Of a stretch of 64,000 bases of DNA, positions 42,052-50,114 are shown piece by piece; positions within the stretch are counted from its first letter, which is position 1, and every line of letters starts with the position of its first letter. Below the pieces are notes generated by a model, which was not told the origin of the DNA, searched no databases, and saw only the letters and a list, made by a program, of their open reading frames with translations. Origin of the DNA: VRUE01 sp963728045 (lineage in GTDB: Bacteria; Actinomycetota; Thermoleophilia; Solirubrobacterales; 70-9); contig CAVSIE010000002.1 of the NCBI GenBank assembly GCA_963728045.1, positions 682,001 to 746,000 of the forward strand, read 5' to 3'. A program made the position numbers and the translations under genes.

Positions 42052-43836
42052 ATGTGCCAACTCGAACAAAGCAGGGTGTCTCGTCGTATCCGCCTGCCGC
42101 TCGCGGCGGGGCTGCTGGCGCTGCTCTGCGTCGCTGTATTCGCCCTCCAGCCGCAGGCGAAAGCGCAGACGGAACAGCCGCCCAGCTTCGTCGTGATCCA
42201 GACCGACGACCAGACGCTCGACCAGCTCTACGCCACCTTCCGCCAGAACCCGACCCTGCAGGCGATGCCGAACACGCTGCAGTTGATCGGGCGGCGGGGG
42301 ATGACCTTCAACCGCTACTACATCTCCTATCCCCTCTGCTGCCCCTCCCGGGTGAGCCTGCTGACCGGGCGCTACGCGCACAACCACAACGTGCGCGGCA
42401 ACGTGCCGCCGAACGCCGGCTACACCGGCTTCTCCTTCCGCGGCGCGATGACCCACAACCTTGCCACCTGGCTGCAGGGCGCCGGCTACCGCACGGTCCA
42501 CATCGGCAAGTTCCTCAACGGCTACGGGGACGAGCCGTACGACGACGGCAAAACCGTCCCGCCGGGCTGGAACGCCTGGCACACGGTGATCAAGGCCGAC
42601 ACCAACCACTACTTCTACGGCTACACGCTCAACAACAACGGAGTGCTCGAGGGGCCCTACGGCGACTCGGGCAGCTGGGAAACGCGCGAATACGGAGTCC
42701 GCGACGACCTCGGCTGCCCGCTCGCGCCGCTCAACGGCCTGCCCTGCTTCTACGAGACCGACATGCTGACCAACATCGCGGCGAACGAGCTGCTCGCGAC
42801 CTCGCCCGAACAGCCCTTCTATCTCCAACTCGACTACACCGCCCCCCACGGCGACTTCCGCCGCCCCGCAGGGCCCGAGCCCGCCCTCCGCCACTACGAC
42901 TGGTTCAAGGGAGCCCCCTTCCCGCACAACCGCTCGGAAGGGTTCGCCGAGGGCAACGTCAGCGACAAGCCCAGCTTCATCAAAGAAGCCCCCTACCTTT
43001 CGCTGAGGGACATCCACACCTACCGCGTCTACTACCAGAAGTCGCTCGACTCTCTGCGCGCAATCGACGACGGCGTGAAGCGGATCATCGACACGCTCGG
43101 CTACCTGCAGCGCCTTCGCAACACCTACGTCATCTTCACCTCCGACAACGGCTTCTTCTTCGGCGAGCACCGGCTGACCGGCGGCAAGTTCCTCGCCTAC
43201 GAGCCGGCTGTGCACGTGCCCTTCCTGATCCGCGGGCCGGGCATCCGCCCGAACAGCTCGACCGGCGAGCTGACCGCCAACGTCGACGTCGCCCCGACCA
43301 TCCTCGAGCTGGCCGGAGTCGAAGCCGACAAGAGCATCGACGGCCGCTCGATGGTCCCCTTTCTCAGCGACCCCGAACTGCGCAGCCGCCGCCCGATCCT
43401 CTTCGAGTCGTTCGTCGAGACCTCAGACGTGGAAGCGAACGCGACTCCCCCTGCGGAAACCCCCGCGCCGCGCGCACGTGCCAGCGGTGGCGGCGCCACC
43501 GCCTCGATCCTGGCGCCGCCGAAGGACTACGAGGGAATCCGCCTCGGCCCCTTCAAGTACATCGCCTGGCCGAGCGGGGAGAAGGAGCTCTACGACATCA
43601 ACAAAGACCCGAACGAGCTCAACAACATCGTCCGCATTCCCAACTACTTCCCCGTTCGCAACCTGCTCCACCGCGAGATGCGCCGGCTCGAGAGCTGCAT
43701 CGGCAGGGAATGCCAGGAAGTCGGGCCGAAAGTCCCGCTGACGCGCAAGGAACGCCAGGCGCAGATCCGCCAGGAAAAGCAGGAACGGCGCGAAAAACAG
43801 CGCGAAGAACGGGAAAAACGGCAGGAAAAACGTTAG
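42052..43836 (+). CDS. Secreted sulfatase (formylglycine type)
   Basis: 594 residues; signal peptide around 15-38. Alkaline-phosphatase-fold sulfatase: N-terminal metal motif VVIQTDDQ, sulfatase signature CCPSRVSLLTGRYAHNHNV with C96 as the Cys converted to formylglycine (CxPxR), IGKFLNGYG, FTSDNGFFFGEH and ADKSIDGRSMVPFL. Hydrolyses exported sulfate esters. The last ~30 residues are a charged, repetitive Arg/Glu/Lys/Gln tail (RKERQAQIRQEKQERREKQR), likely a helix binding wall or polyanion. ATG 42052; GTG 42076 (VSRRIRLPLAAG) is an equally good signal-peptide start. Followed by palindromic element copy 2. Confidence 0.9.
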   Translation: MCQLEQSRVSRRIRLPLAAGLLALLCVAVFALQPQAKAQTEQPPSFVVIQTDDQTLDQLYATFRQNPTLQAMPNTLQLIGRRGMTFNRYYISYPLCCPSRVSLLTGRYAHNHNVRGNVPPNAGYTGFSFRGAMTHNLATWLQGAGYRTVHIGKFLNGYGDEPYDDGKTVPPGWNAWHTVIKADTNHYFYGYTLNNNGVLEGPYGDSGSWETREYGVRDDLGCPLAPLNGLPCFYETDMLTNIAANELLATSPEQPFYLQLDYTAPHGDFRRPAGPEPALRHYDWFKGAPFPHNRSEGFAEGNVSDKPSFIKEAPYLSLRDIHTYRVYYQKSLDSLRAIDDGVKRIIDTLGYLQRLRNTYVIFTSDNGFFFGEHRLTGGKFLAYEPAVHVPFLIRGPGIRPNSSTGELTANVDVAPTILELAGVEADKSIDGRSMVPFLSDPELRSRRPILFESFVETSDVEANATPPAETPAPRARASGGGATASILAPPKDYEGIRLGPFKYIAWPSGEKELYDINKDPNELNNIVRIPNYFPVRNLLHREMRRLESCIGRECQEVGPKVPLTRKERQAQIRQEKQERREKQREEREKRQEKR

Positions 43837-43868
43837 GCAACGGCCGGCGGGTCCTGTCGCCGCAGGGG

Positions 43869-43957
43869 GCGGGTGGGGATGCCCTCGCCCGGACAAGTGC
43901 CGGGCTAATTAGCCCGGCACTTTGAGTATCCGCCCGTTCGAGGGCATCCCCACCCGC
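43869..43957 (-). repeat. Palindromic element copy 2
   Basis: 89 bp between the convergent sulfatase and carboxylase genes. Outer arms of 19 nt (43869-43887 / 43939-43957) are perfect reverse complements but differ in sequence from those of copy 1. Read on minus, the core is AACGGGCGGATACTCAAA, hairpin GTGCCGGGC-TAATTA-GCCCGGCAC, then TTGTCCGGG. Confidence 0.95.
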
Positions 43958-43989
43958 TCGACTACCGCGACGCCACTCGCCGGAGATAC

Positions 43990-45750
43990 CTACTCGATTA
44001 CTGCCAGGGTGTCGCCGCTCGAGACTGCTGTTCCTTCGGAAACGTTCAAAGAAGTGACTTTGCCCGCGCGGTGGGCGGTTATCTCGTTCTCCATCTTCAT
44101 CGCCTCTATTACGCAGATGAGATCGCCCTCGGCTACCTCGGCCCCTTCCTCTACCGCGACCTTGAGGACGGTGCCCTGGAGGGGGGAGGGGAGCGACTCG
44201 CTGGAGGCGCTGGCGGCGGCGCCGGACTTGCGCTCGCGCTTGGGCGGGCGCTTGCCGCCCGCGGCCGGACCAGCCCCGCCCGCGGCAGCCTCGCCGATCA
44301 CCTTGACGTCGAAGAGCTTGCCGGAGACCTCGACCTTGTAGTCGCGGGCGACCAGCTCGGGTGAGCCCTCTATCTCGGCGGGAGCGGCCGCTGCCTCGGG
44401 CGCGGTCGCCTTCAGCCACTCGCGGTCCTCCATCAGGTCACGGCAGGTCTCGCCCTTGGCCCACTGCTCGGTAGCCAGGATCGCGCTGTGGAAGGGGATC
44501 AGCGTGGTCAGTCCGCCGACCTCGTACTCGCCCAGCGCTCGCAGCATCCGCCGCGTCGCGTGCTCGCGGTCGACGTCCCAGACGATCAGCTTGGCGACCA
44601 TCGGGTCGTACATCGGGGTCACCTCGGAGCCTGCTTCCACCCCGGAGTCGACCCGCACGCCGGGACCGGCCGGCTCGCGATAGCTGGTGATCGCACCCGG
44701 CGCGGGGGCGAACTTCTTGTGCGCCGCCTCGGCGTTGATCCGGCACTCGATCGCGTGGCCGCGCAGCTCAACCTCGCCCTGGGCGATCGAGAGCTCCTCG
44801 CCGGCGGCGACCAGCACCTGCTCGCGGACGATGTCGACGCCGGTGACCATCTCGGTCACGCAGTGCTCGACCTGCACCCGCGTGTTCATCTCGAGGAAGA
44901 AGTACTCATCGCCGACCTGCATGCCCTCGACCGTGCCGGCGCCGCGGTAGCCGACCGCGGCAGCCGCGTCGGTGGCGATCTTGCCGATCCGCTCGCGCAT
45001 CTCCTCGTCGACCTGCGGGCCGGGCGCCTCCTCGATCACCTTCTGGTGGCGGCGCTGGATCGAGCAGTCGCGCTCACCGAGGTGGATCACGTTGCCGTGC
45101 GAGTCGGCCAGCACCTGAACCTCGACATGGCGCGGGTCCTCCAGGTAGCGCTCGACGTAGACGCGGTCATCGGAGAAGAACTTCTCGCCTTCGCGGGCGG
45201 CCCCCTCGAAGGCCTCCCCGAGCTCATCGGGGCTCAGCGCCACGCGGAAGCCCTTGCCCCCACCGCCGCCGGCGGCCTTGCAGGCGACCGGGTAGCCCGC
45301 TTCCTCGGCCTGCTTCTTCGCCGCCGCCAGGTCCGCGGCCGGCTCAGTCGCCCCGGGGACGATCGGCACTCCCGCCTCGGCCATGATCTCGCGCGCTCGT
45401 GTCTTCGAGCCCATAGCTTCGATCGCCTCCGGCGGCGGGCCGATGAAGACGATGCCAGCCTCAGCGCAGGCCCTGGCGAAGTCAGCGTTCTCAGCCAGAA
45501 AGCCATACCCCGGGTGAATCGCCTCCGCCCCGGCCTGCTTGGCGGCCTCGATGATCTTCGGGATGCTCAGGTAGCTCTCAGCGGGCACCGCCGGGCCGAT
45601 CAGGAATGCCTCGTCGGCCTCACGCACGTGCGGCGCATCCCGATCGATCTCCGAGTAGACGGCGACCGACCCGATCCCCATCTCCTTCAGGGTCCTAGCG
45701 ACGCGAATAGCGATCTCGCCGCGGTTGGCTATCAGCACCTTCTCGAACAC
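43990..45750 (-). CDS. Acyl-CoA carboxylase alpha subunit (biotin carboxylase + BCCP)
   Basis: 586 residues. Biotin carboxylase: KVLIANRGEIAIRVARTLKEMGI start, GYGFLAENADFA, ATP-grasp Gly loop CKAAGGGGGKGFRV, EMNTRVQVEHCVTEM, RINAE. A ~100-residue linker (Ala/Lys/Arg-rich) leads to a biotinyl domain with EAMKM (K552). Actinobacterial AccA-type alpha chain for acetyl-/propionyl-CoA carboxylation; beta subunit is not in the window. GTG 45750 with TAGACT 8 nt upstream and no Shine-Dalgarno. Confidence 0.95.
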   Translation of the reverse strand: MFEKVLIANRGEIAIRVARTLKEMGIGSVAVYSEIDRDAPHVREADEAFLIGPAVPAESYLSIPKIIEAAKQAGAEAIHPGYGFLAENADFARACAEAGIVFIGPPPEAIEAMGSKTRAREIMAEAGVPIVPGATEPAADLAAAKKQAEEAGYPVACKAAGGGGGKGFRVALSPDELGEAFEGAAREGEKFFSDDRVYVERYLEDPRHVEVQVLADSHGNVIHLGERDCSIQRRHQKVIEEAPGPQVDEEMRERIGKIATDAAAAVGYRGAGTVEGMQVGDEYFFLEMNTRVQVEHCVTEMVTGVDIVREQVLVAAGEELSIAQGEVELRGHAIECRINAEAAHKKFAPAPGAITSYREPAGPGVRVDSGVEAGSEVTPMYDPMVAKLIVWDVDREHATRRMLRALGEYEVGGLTTLIPFHSAILATEQWAKGETCRDLMEDREWLKATAPEAAAAPAEIEGSPELVARDYKVEVSGKLFDVKVIGEAAAGGAGPAAGGKRPPKRERKSGAAASASSESLPSPLQGTVLKVAVEEGAEVAEGDLICVIEAMKMENEITAHRAGKVTSLNVSEGTAVSSGDTLAVIE

Positions 45751-45758
45751 GGCGGCGC

Positions 45759-45764
45759 AGTCTA
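45759..45764 (-). promoter_or_regulatory. -10 box of the carboxylase alpha gene
   Basis: TAGACT on the minus strand, 8 nt before the GTG at 45750. Palindromic element copy 3 begins 12 nt further upstream, so the element sits in the core promoter region. Confidence 0.55.
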
Positions 45765-45775
45765 TTTAGGTGGGA

Positions 45776-45874
45776 GGCGGGTGGTGGGGATGGCCCCCGC
45801 CCGGACAAGCGCCGAGCTAATTAGCTCGGCGCTTTGAGTATCCGCCCGTTCGGGGGCCATCCCCACCACCCGCC
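45776..45874 (-). repeat. Palindromic element copy 3
   Basis: 99 bp between two divergent start codons. Outer arms of 24 nt (45776-45799 / 45851-45874) are perfect reverse complements. On minus the core is AACGGGCGGATACTCAAA, hairpin GCGCCGAGC-TAATTA-GCTCGGCGC, then TTGTCCGGG. Two hairpin positions differ from copy 2 and both are compensated. Confidence 0.95.
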
Positions 45875-45920
45875 AGCCAACGCGATGCTCGCGCCGCCAT
45901 CGTCCTCTCGTCGCAGCGAA

Positions 45921-45926
45921 TAGGGT
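45921..45926 (+). promoter_or_regulatory. -10 box of the PHP gene
   Basis: TAGGGT, 8 nt before the GTG at 45935, without Shine-Dalgarno. 46 nt downstream of palindromic element copy 3. Confidence 0.55.
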
Positions 45927-45934
45927 CCGACGCC

Positions 45935-46741
45935 GTGATCGAGCTGCAGAGCCATTCGACCGTCTCCGACGGGCAGCTGGCGCCGGCTGAAGTCGTGGCT
46001 AAGGCCTGGGAAGCCGGGGTTACGACGCTGGCGTTGACGGATCACGATGCGATTGCTGGGGTTGCCGAGGCGGAAGATGCGGCTAAGCGGTTGGGGATTG
46101 AGCTGGTGCCGGCGATTGAGATGTCTTGCGTGCATGAGTACGCGGAAGACCTGCACATCTGCGGATACTGGGTGGACCTGGGGAAGATCGCCGGGGCCTG
46201 CGAGAAAGCTCAGCATGAGCGGGTTACTCGGGCCGGGGAGATCGTCGAGAAGCTGCGGGAGGAGGGCTTCGATCTGCATCTGGAGGACGCGGTTCGAGAG
46301 GCCGGCGACGCGCTCTCGATCGGGCGGCCCCACATCGCTCGCGCCGCCGGCGCCGAAGGCGATCTCGGCCCTTTCTTCGAGGAGTACCTGGCGCCCGGCG
46401 CCAAGGCCTTCGTGCCGCGCCGCTGGCCCACGGCGGCGCAGGCGATCGAGCTGATCCACGACGCCGGCGGAGTCGCCGTGATCGCCCACCCCTACTGGGA
46501 CATCGACGCCGCTGACGAGGTCGACGACCTGATTCGCTCGCTGGGGGCCGATGGCGTCGAGACCTTCTACCCGACCCACAGCAAAGAGCAGACCGCGCAC
46601 CTTCTCGAGCTCTGCGCGGAGCTGAGCCTGGTCCCCACGGCCTCCTCCGACTACCACGGGCCTACACACAAGACCTTCTCGGAGTTCGGCGCCTACGAGA
46701 CCTACGGGCTCGCCGAGCCGCAGGTCCCCCCTCGTCCCTAG
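45935..46741 (+). CDS. PHP-domain phosphoesterase
   Basis: 268 residues. PHP metal motifs: LQSHSTVSDG (HxTxSDG), LTDHDAIAG (DHD), AIEMSCVHE, RPHIARA, VAVIAHPYW and SSDYHGPTHK. Compact PHP without polymerase or histidinol features, close to the YciV/TrpH RNase AM group, 5'-3' exonucleases or nucleoside-3',5'-bisphosphate phosphatases. Leaderless GTG start. Codon use early in the gene is slightly less G+C-biased than neighbours. Ends 21 nt before the first iron-type palindrome. Confidence 0.9.
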   Translation: MIELQSHSTVSDGQLAPAEVVAKAWEAGVTTLALTDHDAIAGVAEAEDAAKRLGIELVPAIEMSCVHEYAEDLHICGYWVDLGKIAGACEKAQHERVTRAGEIVEKLREEGFDLHLEDAVREAGDALSIGRPHIARAAGAEGDLGPFFEEYLAPGAKAFVPRRWPTAAQAIELIHDAGGVAVIAHPYWDIDAADEVDDLIRSLGADGVETFYPTHSKEQTAHLLELCAELSLVPTASSDYHGPTHKTFSEFGAYETYGLAEPQVPPRP

Positions 46742-46745
46742 ATCT

Positions 46746-46761
46746 ATTAGGGTGCCCTAAT
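46746..46761. promoter_or_regulatory. Iron-box-like palindrome 1
   Basis: ATTAGGGTGCCCTAAT, perfect 7-bp arms around TG, ends 1 nt before the ATG at 46763. It contains TAGGGT 9 nt upstream of the ATG, so the operator would cover the -10 of a leaderless promoter. The half-site TTAGG/CCTAA is that of DtxR/IdeR boxes, but the spacing is shorter than the 19-bp consensus. Confidence 0.75.
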
Positions 46762-46762
46762 C

Positions 46763-47053
46763 ATGAAGTCCGGTGACCCAGTCAGCGAAGGCGCCGCGAG
46801 GGCGATCGAGCACTTGAACGAGGACCACGACGACGCGCTGCTGGATATGACGCGGGCGATCGGCGACTGTCCCGAGGCAACGGCGGCGCGTTGCGTCGAT
46901 GCAGACCGCACGGGGCTCGACCTAATGGCGCTGACGTCCGAGGGCGAGGTCGAGGTGCGGGTCCCTTACGACGAGCCGATCGAGGGGCCCGAGGGCTTGC
47001 GCGAAGCAACAGTCGAGCTCGCCCATCGTGCCAGGGGCCAGCTGGCTTCATAG
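46763..47053 (+). CDS. DUF2470 domain protein (heme-utilisation associated)
   Basis: 96 residues: AARAIEHLNEDHDDALLDMTRAIGD (short core EHLNEDHDDALLDM) then DADRTGLDLMALTSEG and VRVPYDEPIEGPEGLREATVELA. This is the DUF2470 module that forms the C-terminal part of HugZ-type heme oxygenases and chloroplast relatives; the HLNxDH His is typical. Here it is stand-alone. Preceded directly by iron-box palindrome 1. Role in heme handling or degradation is inferred from domain and neighbours. Confidence 0.88.
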   Translation: MKSGDPVSEGAARAIEHLNEDHDDALLDMTRAIGDCPEATAARCVDADRTGLDLMALTSEGEVEVRVPYDEPIEGPEGLREATVELAHRARGQLAS

Positions 47054-47063
47054 ATCTTCGGCT

Positions 47064-47091
47064 ACCCTAATTAGGTCAACCTAATTAGGGT
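47064..47091. promoter_or_regulatory. Iron-box-like double palindrome 2
   Basis: Perfect 13-nt arms ACCCTAATTAGGT (47064-47076) and ACCTAATTAGGGT (47079-47091) around CA. The centre is the 16-mer ATTAGGTCAACCTAAT, closest in the window to a DtxR/IdeR site; flanking CCTAATTAGG units could hold further dimers. It contains TAGGGT (47086-47091), the likely -10 of the heme oxygenase operon, giving a start near 47098. Confidence 0.8.
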
Positions 47092-47131
47092 GCCCAAATG
47101 TTCAGGGGGGCCTCTCGAAAGGAGCGGGGCC

Positions 47132-47437
47132 TTGGTAACGGTGATGAATGTGGTGCAGGTGCACGAGGAGCGGCGGGAGGCATTCGAGCGGGCCTTCCTC
47201 GAGCGCGAGAGCCACGTCCACAAGGCCGAGGGCTTCGTCGGCTTCGAGCTGCTGCGTCGCGAGGGCGAGGGGGCTGGCGAGTACGTCGTCCTCAGCCGCT
47301 GGGAGAGCGATGAGGCGTTCAAGGGCTGGGTCAACAGCGACCTCTTCAAGATGAGCCACCGCCACGCCGACGGCGAGCTCGCCCACGGCAGCGAGGTGCG
47401 CCACTACTCGGTGATCGACGCCAAGGTCCCCGCATAG
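47132..47437 (+). CDS. Heme-degrading monooxygenase, IsdG/MhuD family
   Basis: About 101 residues. Matches the ABM-fold heme oxygenases: N-terminal VTVMNVVQVHEE with Asn at the MhuD Asn7 position, GFVGFELLRRE, YVVLSRWESDEAFKGW (second-shell Trp) and FKMSHRH with the heme-ligand His. Cleaves heme to release iron. I start it at TTG 47132 because AAAGGAG lies 7 nt upstream and this reproduces the MhuD N-terminus; GTG 47090 and ATG 47144 are alternatives. First gene of the hmuTUV-htaA transcript, 2 nt before hmuT, under palindrome 2. Confidence 0.88.
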   Translation: MVTVMNVVQVHEERREAFERAFLERESHVHKAEGFVGFELLRREGEGAGEYVVLSRWESDEAFKGWVNSDLFKMSHRHADGELAHGSEVRHYSVIDAKVPA

Positions 47438-47439
47438 CG

Positions 47440-48318
47440 ATGGGGCGCTTTATTCGGCGTATGCGCGAACAAAGCGCCCCGCTCGCGGCGGTGCTCGTCG
47501 CGCTGCTCTGCCTGCCCGCCACCGCGCAAGCAGCGCCGCCGAAGCGGATCGTCGCACTGACCCCGTTCGGCGCCAACACGCTGGTCAAGCTCGGCGTCGA
47601 GCCGGTCGGCATCGGCCAGACCCTCGGCGGCCAGGAACGCTTCTCCCCCAAGCTCGAGGACGTCGAGGTCCTCCCCCTCTCTCACCCAAACGGGCCCAAC
47701 CTCGAGCAGCTTGCCGCGCTCGACCCCGACCTGGTCCTCTCCTCGCCGACCTGGGCGAAGGGGAACGACTCGATGGGCGACCTCGGCATCCGCGTCCTGG
47801 TTCGCGAGCCGCGCAGCGTCAACTCCTCATTCGCCCAGACGCTGGCGATCGGCGGCCTGGTCGGCAAGCGCTCGCAGGCCGAGCAGTTGGTCAAAGCGAT
47901 GAAGAAAGACGTGGCGAAAGCGCGGCGGGGAATCGAGCGACGCCCGACGGTGATGCTGATCCTCGGCGTCGGCCGCACCCCCTTCACCTTCCTGCCCAAC
48001 AGCTGGGGAGGCGACCTGGTGACCAAGGCCGGCGGGCGCCTGCTGACCGGCGGGGTCGAGTCGAGCTCCGGCTTCGAGCGGATCTCCGACGAGGTCGTGG
48101 TCGCCGAAGATCCCGACGTGATCGTCGCCGTCCCCCACGCCAACGAGGACGACATCCCCAGCCTCACCGAGTACCTGCGGACCAACCCCGCCTGGGCGAC
48201 TACCTCGGCGGTGCGCAACGGCCGCATCCACATCTCGGTCGACAACTCGTTGCTGCAGGCCGGCGCCGACGTCGCCCGCACGATCCGCAAGGCTCGTCGC
48301 GTCTACCTCGAGAGCTGA
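47440..48318 (+). CDS. hmuT: Heme/iron-type ABC substrate-binding protein
   Basis: 292 residues. Signal peptide of type I (PLAAVLVALLCLPATAQA|APP) without lipobox Cys at the cleavage point. Class III binding-protein features: KRIVALTPFGANTLVKLGVEPVGIG, LEQLAALDPDLVLSS, MLILGVGRTPFTFLPNSWGGDLVTKAGG (short block GGDLVTKAGGRLL), AVRNGRIHIS. Two lobes with a long linking helix. Heme is the likely ligand because of the adjacent heme oxygenase and HtaA genes; siderophore cannot be excluded. ATG 47440; ATG 47461 is a good alternative and a hairpin spans both. Confidence 0.9.
   Translation: MGRFIRRMREQSAPLAAVLVALLCLPATAQAAPPKRIVALTPFGANTLVKLGVEPVGIGQTLGGQERFSPKLEDVEVLPLSHPNGPNLEQLAALDPDLVLSSPTWAKGNDSMGDLGIRVLVREPRSVNSSFAQTLAIGGLVGKRSQAEQLVKAMKKDVAKARRGIERRPTVMLILGVGRTPFTFLPNSWGGDLVTKAGGRLLTGGVESSSGFERISDEVVVAEDPDVIVAVPHANEDDIPSLTEYLRTNPAWATTSAVRNGRIHISVDNSLLQAGADVARTIRKARRVYLES
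47442..47480 (+). promoter_or_regulatory. Hairpin over the hmuT start
   Basis: GGGGCGCTTT (47442-47451) and AAAGCGCCCC (47471-47480) are perfect 10-bp complements with a 19-nt loop; the ATG at 47461 is in the loop and the ATG at 47440 is just outside the stem. It may set relative expression of heme oxygenase and transporter or control start access. Confidence 0.5.
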
Positions 48319-48324
48319 GCGTCC

Positions 48325-49308
48325 TTGGCCCGCCGCACCCTCGTCTTCGCGGCGCTGCTCGTCGCGCTCGCAGCGGCGGTCGTCGCCTCGCTGGCGCTGG
48401 GCGCGGTCAAGGTTCCCTTCTCCGAGGTGATCGACGTGCTGCTCGGCAACGGCAGCGGCGGGCCCAGCCAGCAGATCGTCGAGACCCTGCGGCTGCCACG
48501 CACGGTCGAGGCGCTCGTCGTCGGCGCGGCGCTCGGCATCGCCGGGGCGATCCTGCAGGGAGCGCTCGCCAACCCGCTGGCCTCGCCCGATGTGATCGGG
48601 GTCACCGGCGGGGCCGGCTTCGGCGCGATCCTGATCATCATCGCCTTCCCCGGCTCGATCGCGCTGCTGCCGGTCGGCGCCCTCTTCTTCGGCCTGCTCG
48701 CCGCAGCGCTGGTCTTCGCCTTCGCCTGGTCGGGCGCCAACCGCGGCAGCGTCGGCAAGGTGATCCTCGCCGGGATCGCCGTCCTCTCCCTCTTCACCGC
48801 CGCGACCACCGGCCTGCTCGCCGCCTACCCGGAGCGAGCGCCCTCCGCGATCTTCTTCATCGCCGGCGGCCTCACCTCCAGCGGCTGGGACGAGCTGCAG
48901 ACGATCTGGCCCTACTTCGCCGCCGGCTTCGCCTGCGCCCTGCTGCTGATCCGGCCGCTCGACCGGCTGGCTCTGGGCGACGACGTCGCCGCCTCGCTCG
49001 GCTCGCGACCGCACCTGATCCGGCTCGGCGCCGCGGTCTCCGCCGCGCTCCTGGCTGCTGCCTCCGCCGCGATCGCCGGCCTGCTCGGCTTCCTCGGCCT
49101 CGTCGTCCCGCACGTGGTGCGAATGGCCGGCGGCGCCTCGAGCCACACCTTCGTCGTCCCTGCCTCGGCGATCGGCGGCGCCGCCCTGCTGGCGGCAGGG
49201 GACACCCTGGCGCGGACGCTGCGGGCGCCGATCGAGATGCCGGTCGGGCCCTTCATGGTCGTGCTCGGCGTGCCGCTCTTCCTCTGGCTGCTGCGAAAGG
49301 CGGTGTGA
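48325..49308 (+). CDS. hmuU: Heme/iron-type ABC permease (FecCD family)
   Basis: 327 residues, about 9-10 membrane helices. FecCD/BtuC signatures: LRLPRTVEALVVGAALGIAGAILQGALANPLASPDVIGVTGGAGFGA (core block GAILQGALANPLASPDVIG) and GFLGLVVPHVVRM before the C-terminal helices, the coupling region to the ATPase. TTG start at 48325, 6 nt after hmuT, since no ATG/GTG fits; weak Shine-Dalgarno GAGCG. Forms the channel for HmuV. Confidence 0.94.
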   Translation: MARRTLVFAALLVALAAAVVASLALGAVKVPFSEVIDVLLGNGSGGPSQQIVETLRLPRTVEALVVGAALGIAGAILQGALANPLASPDVIGVTGGAGFGAILIIIAFPGSIALLPVGALFFGLLAAALVFAFAWSGANRGSVGKVILAGIAVLSLFTAATTGLLAAYPERAPSAIFFIAGGLTSSGWDELQTIWPYFAAGFACALLLIRPLDRLALGDDVAASLGSRPHLIRLGAAVSAALLAAASAAIAGLLGFLGLVVPHVVRMAGGASSHTFVVPASAIGGAALLAAGDTLARTLRAPIEMPVGPFMVVLGVPLFLWLLRKAV

Positions 49309-50114
49309 TGGAGGCTGCCGCTCAGCTGGCCGCGCCGCTGGAGGCTCGGGGCGTCGAGGTCGAGATCGGCGGCGTGCCGATCCTGCGCGGCGCGGACCTG
49401 CGTCTCGATCACGGCCGGCTCGTCGCCATCGTCGGGCCCAACGGCGCCGGCAAGTCGACGCTGGTTCGCGCGATCTCGGGACTGCAGGGGACCTGTGGCG
49501 GCGCCGTCCACTGGTCCGGCCGCGAGATCGGCGAGATGCGGGGGCGCGACCTCGCCCGGGCGCGCGCCTTCGTCCCACAACGAATGCCGGCGCCGGCGGG
49601 GGTCAGCGTGCGGGAAGCGGTGACGATCGGCCGCTCCTCCCACCTGCGCCCGCTGCGCCGCCTCACCGGCGCCGATCGCGACGCGATCGGCGGGGCGATG
49701 GGGCGCGCCGGCGTCACCCGCTTCGCCGAGCGAGCGCTGACCACCCTCTCGGGCGGCGAGCTGCAGCGGGTCCAGATCGCGATCGGCCTCGCCCAGGAAA
49801 CGCCGGTCCTGATCGCCGACGAGCCAACCTCGCAGCTCGACCTCGGCGCCACGGTAGGCGTCGCGACCCTGCTCAGGCGGCTGGTCGACGACGGGCTGAC
49901 CGTGCTGCTGGTCGTCCACGACCTGGCGCTGGCGGCGGCCGTTGCCGACACCGCCGTGGTCGTCTCCAAGGGACGCACGGTCGCTGCGGGAAAGCCGGCC
50001 GAGGTGCTCGACGCAAGCCGTCTCGCCGAGGTCTGGGGGGCGGATGCGCAGCTGACCGAGCACGACGGCCGCACCGCGCTGCATGTCGCTTGGCTGGATC
50101 GGGAGAGGCATTAG
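49305..50114 (+). CDS. hmuV: Heme/iron-type ABC ATP-binding protein
   Basis: 269 residues. Walker A GPNGAGKST, AFVPQRMPAPAGVSV, signature LSGGELQRVQIAIGLAQ, Walker B VLIADEPTSQLDL, H-loop VVHDLALAAAVAD; C-terminal AGKPAEVLDASRLAEVWGAD is the BtuD/FepC/HmuV tail. GTG at 49305 overlaps the hmuU stop by 4 nt (GTGA). Its own stop codon TAG lies inside iron-box palindrome 3. Confidence 0.95.
   Translation: MMEAAAQLAAPLEARGVEVEIGGVPILRGADLRLDHGRLVAIVGPNGAGKSTLVRAISGLQGTCGGAVHWSGREIGEMRGRDLARARAFVPQRMPAPAGVSVREAVTIGRSSHLRPLRRLTGADRDAIGGAMGRAGVTRFAERALTTLSGGELQRVQIAIGLAQETPVLIADEPTSQLDLGATVGVATLLRRLVDDGLTVLLVVHDLALAAAVADTAVVVSKGRTVAAGKPAEVLDASRLAEVWGADAQLTEHDGRTALHVAWLDRERH

Noticed and set aside
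43619..44419. Minus-strand frame containing the repeat peptide next to the sulfatase
   Set aside because: It is a shadow across the sulfatase end, repeat copy 2 and the carboxylase gene, out of frame with both real products.
46763..47053. HugZ-type heme oxygenase
   Set aside because: Only the DUF2470 module is present; the split-barrel catalytic domain of HugZ is absent.
47090..47131. Heme oxygenase start at the GTG at 47090
   Set aside because: It lies inside the operator palindrome and adds residues without family similarity; TTG 47132 has a well-placed AAAGGAG.
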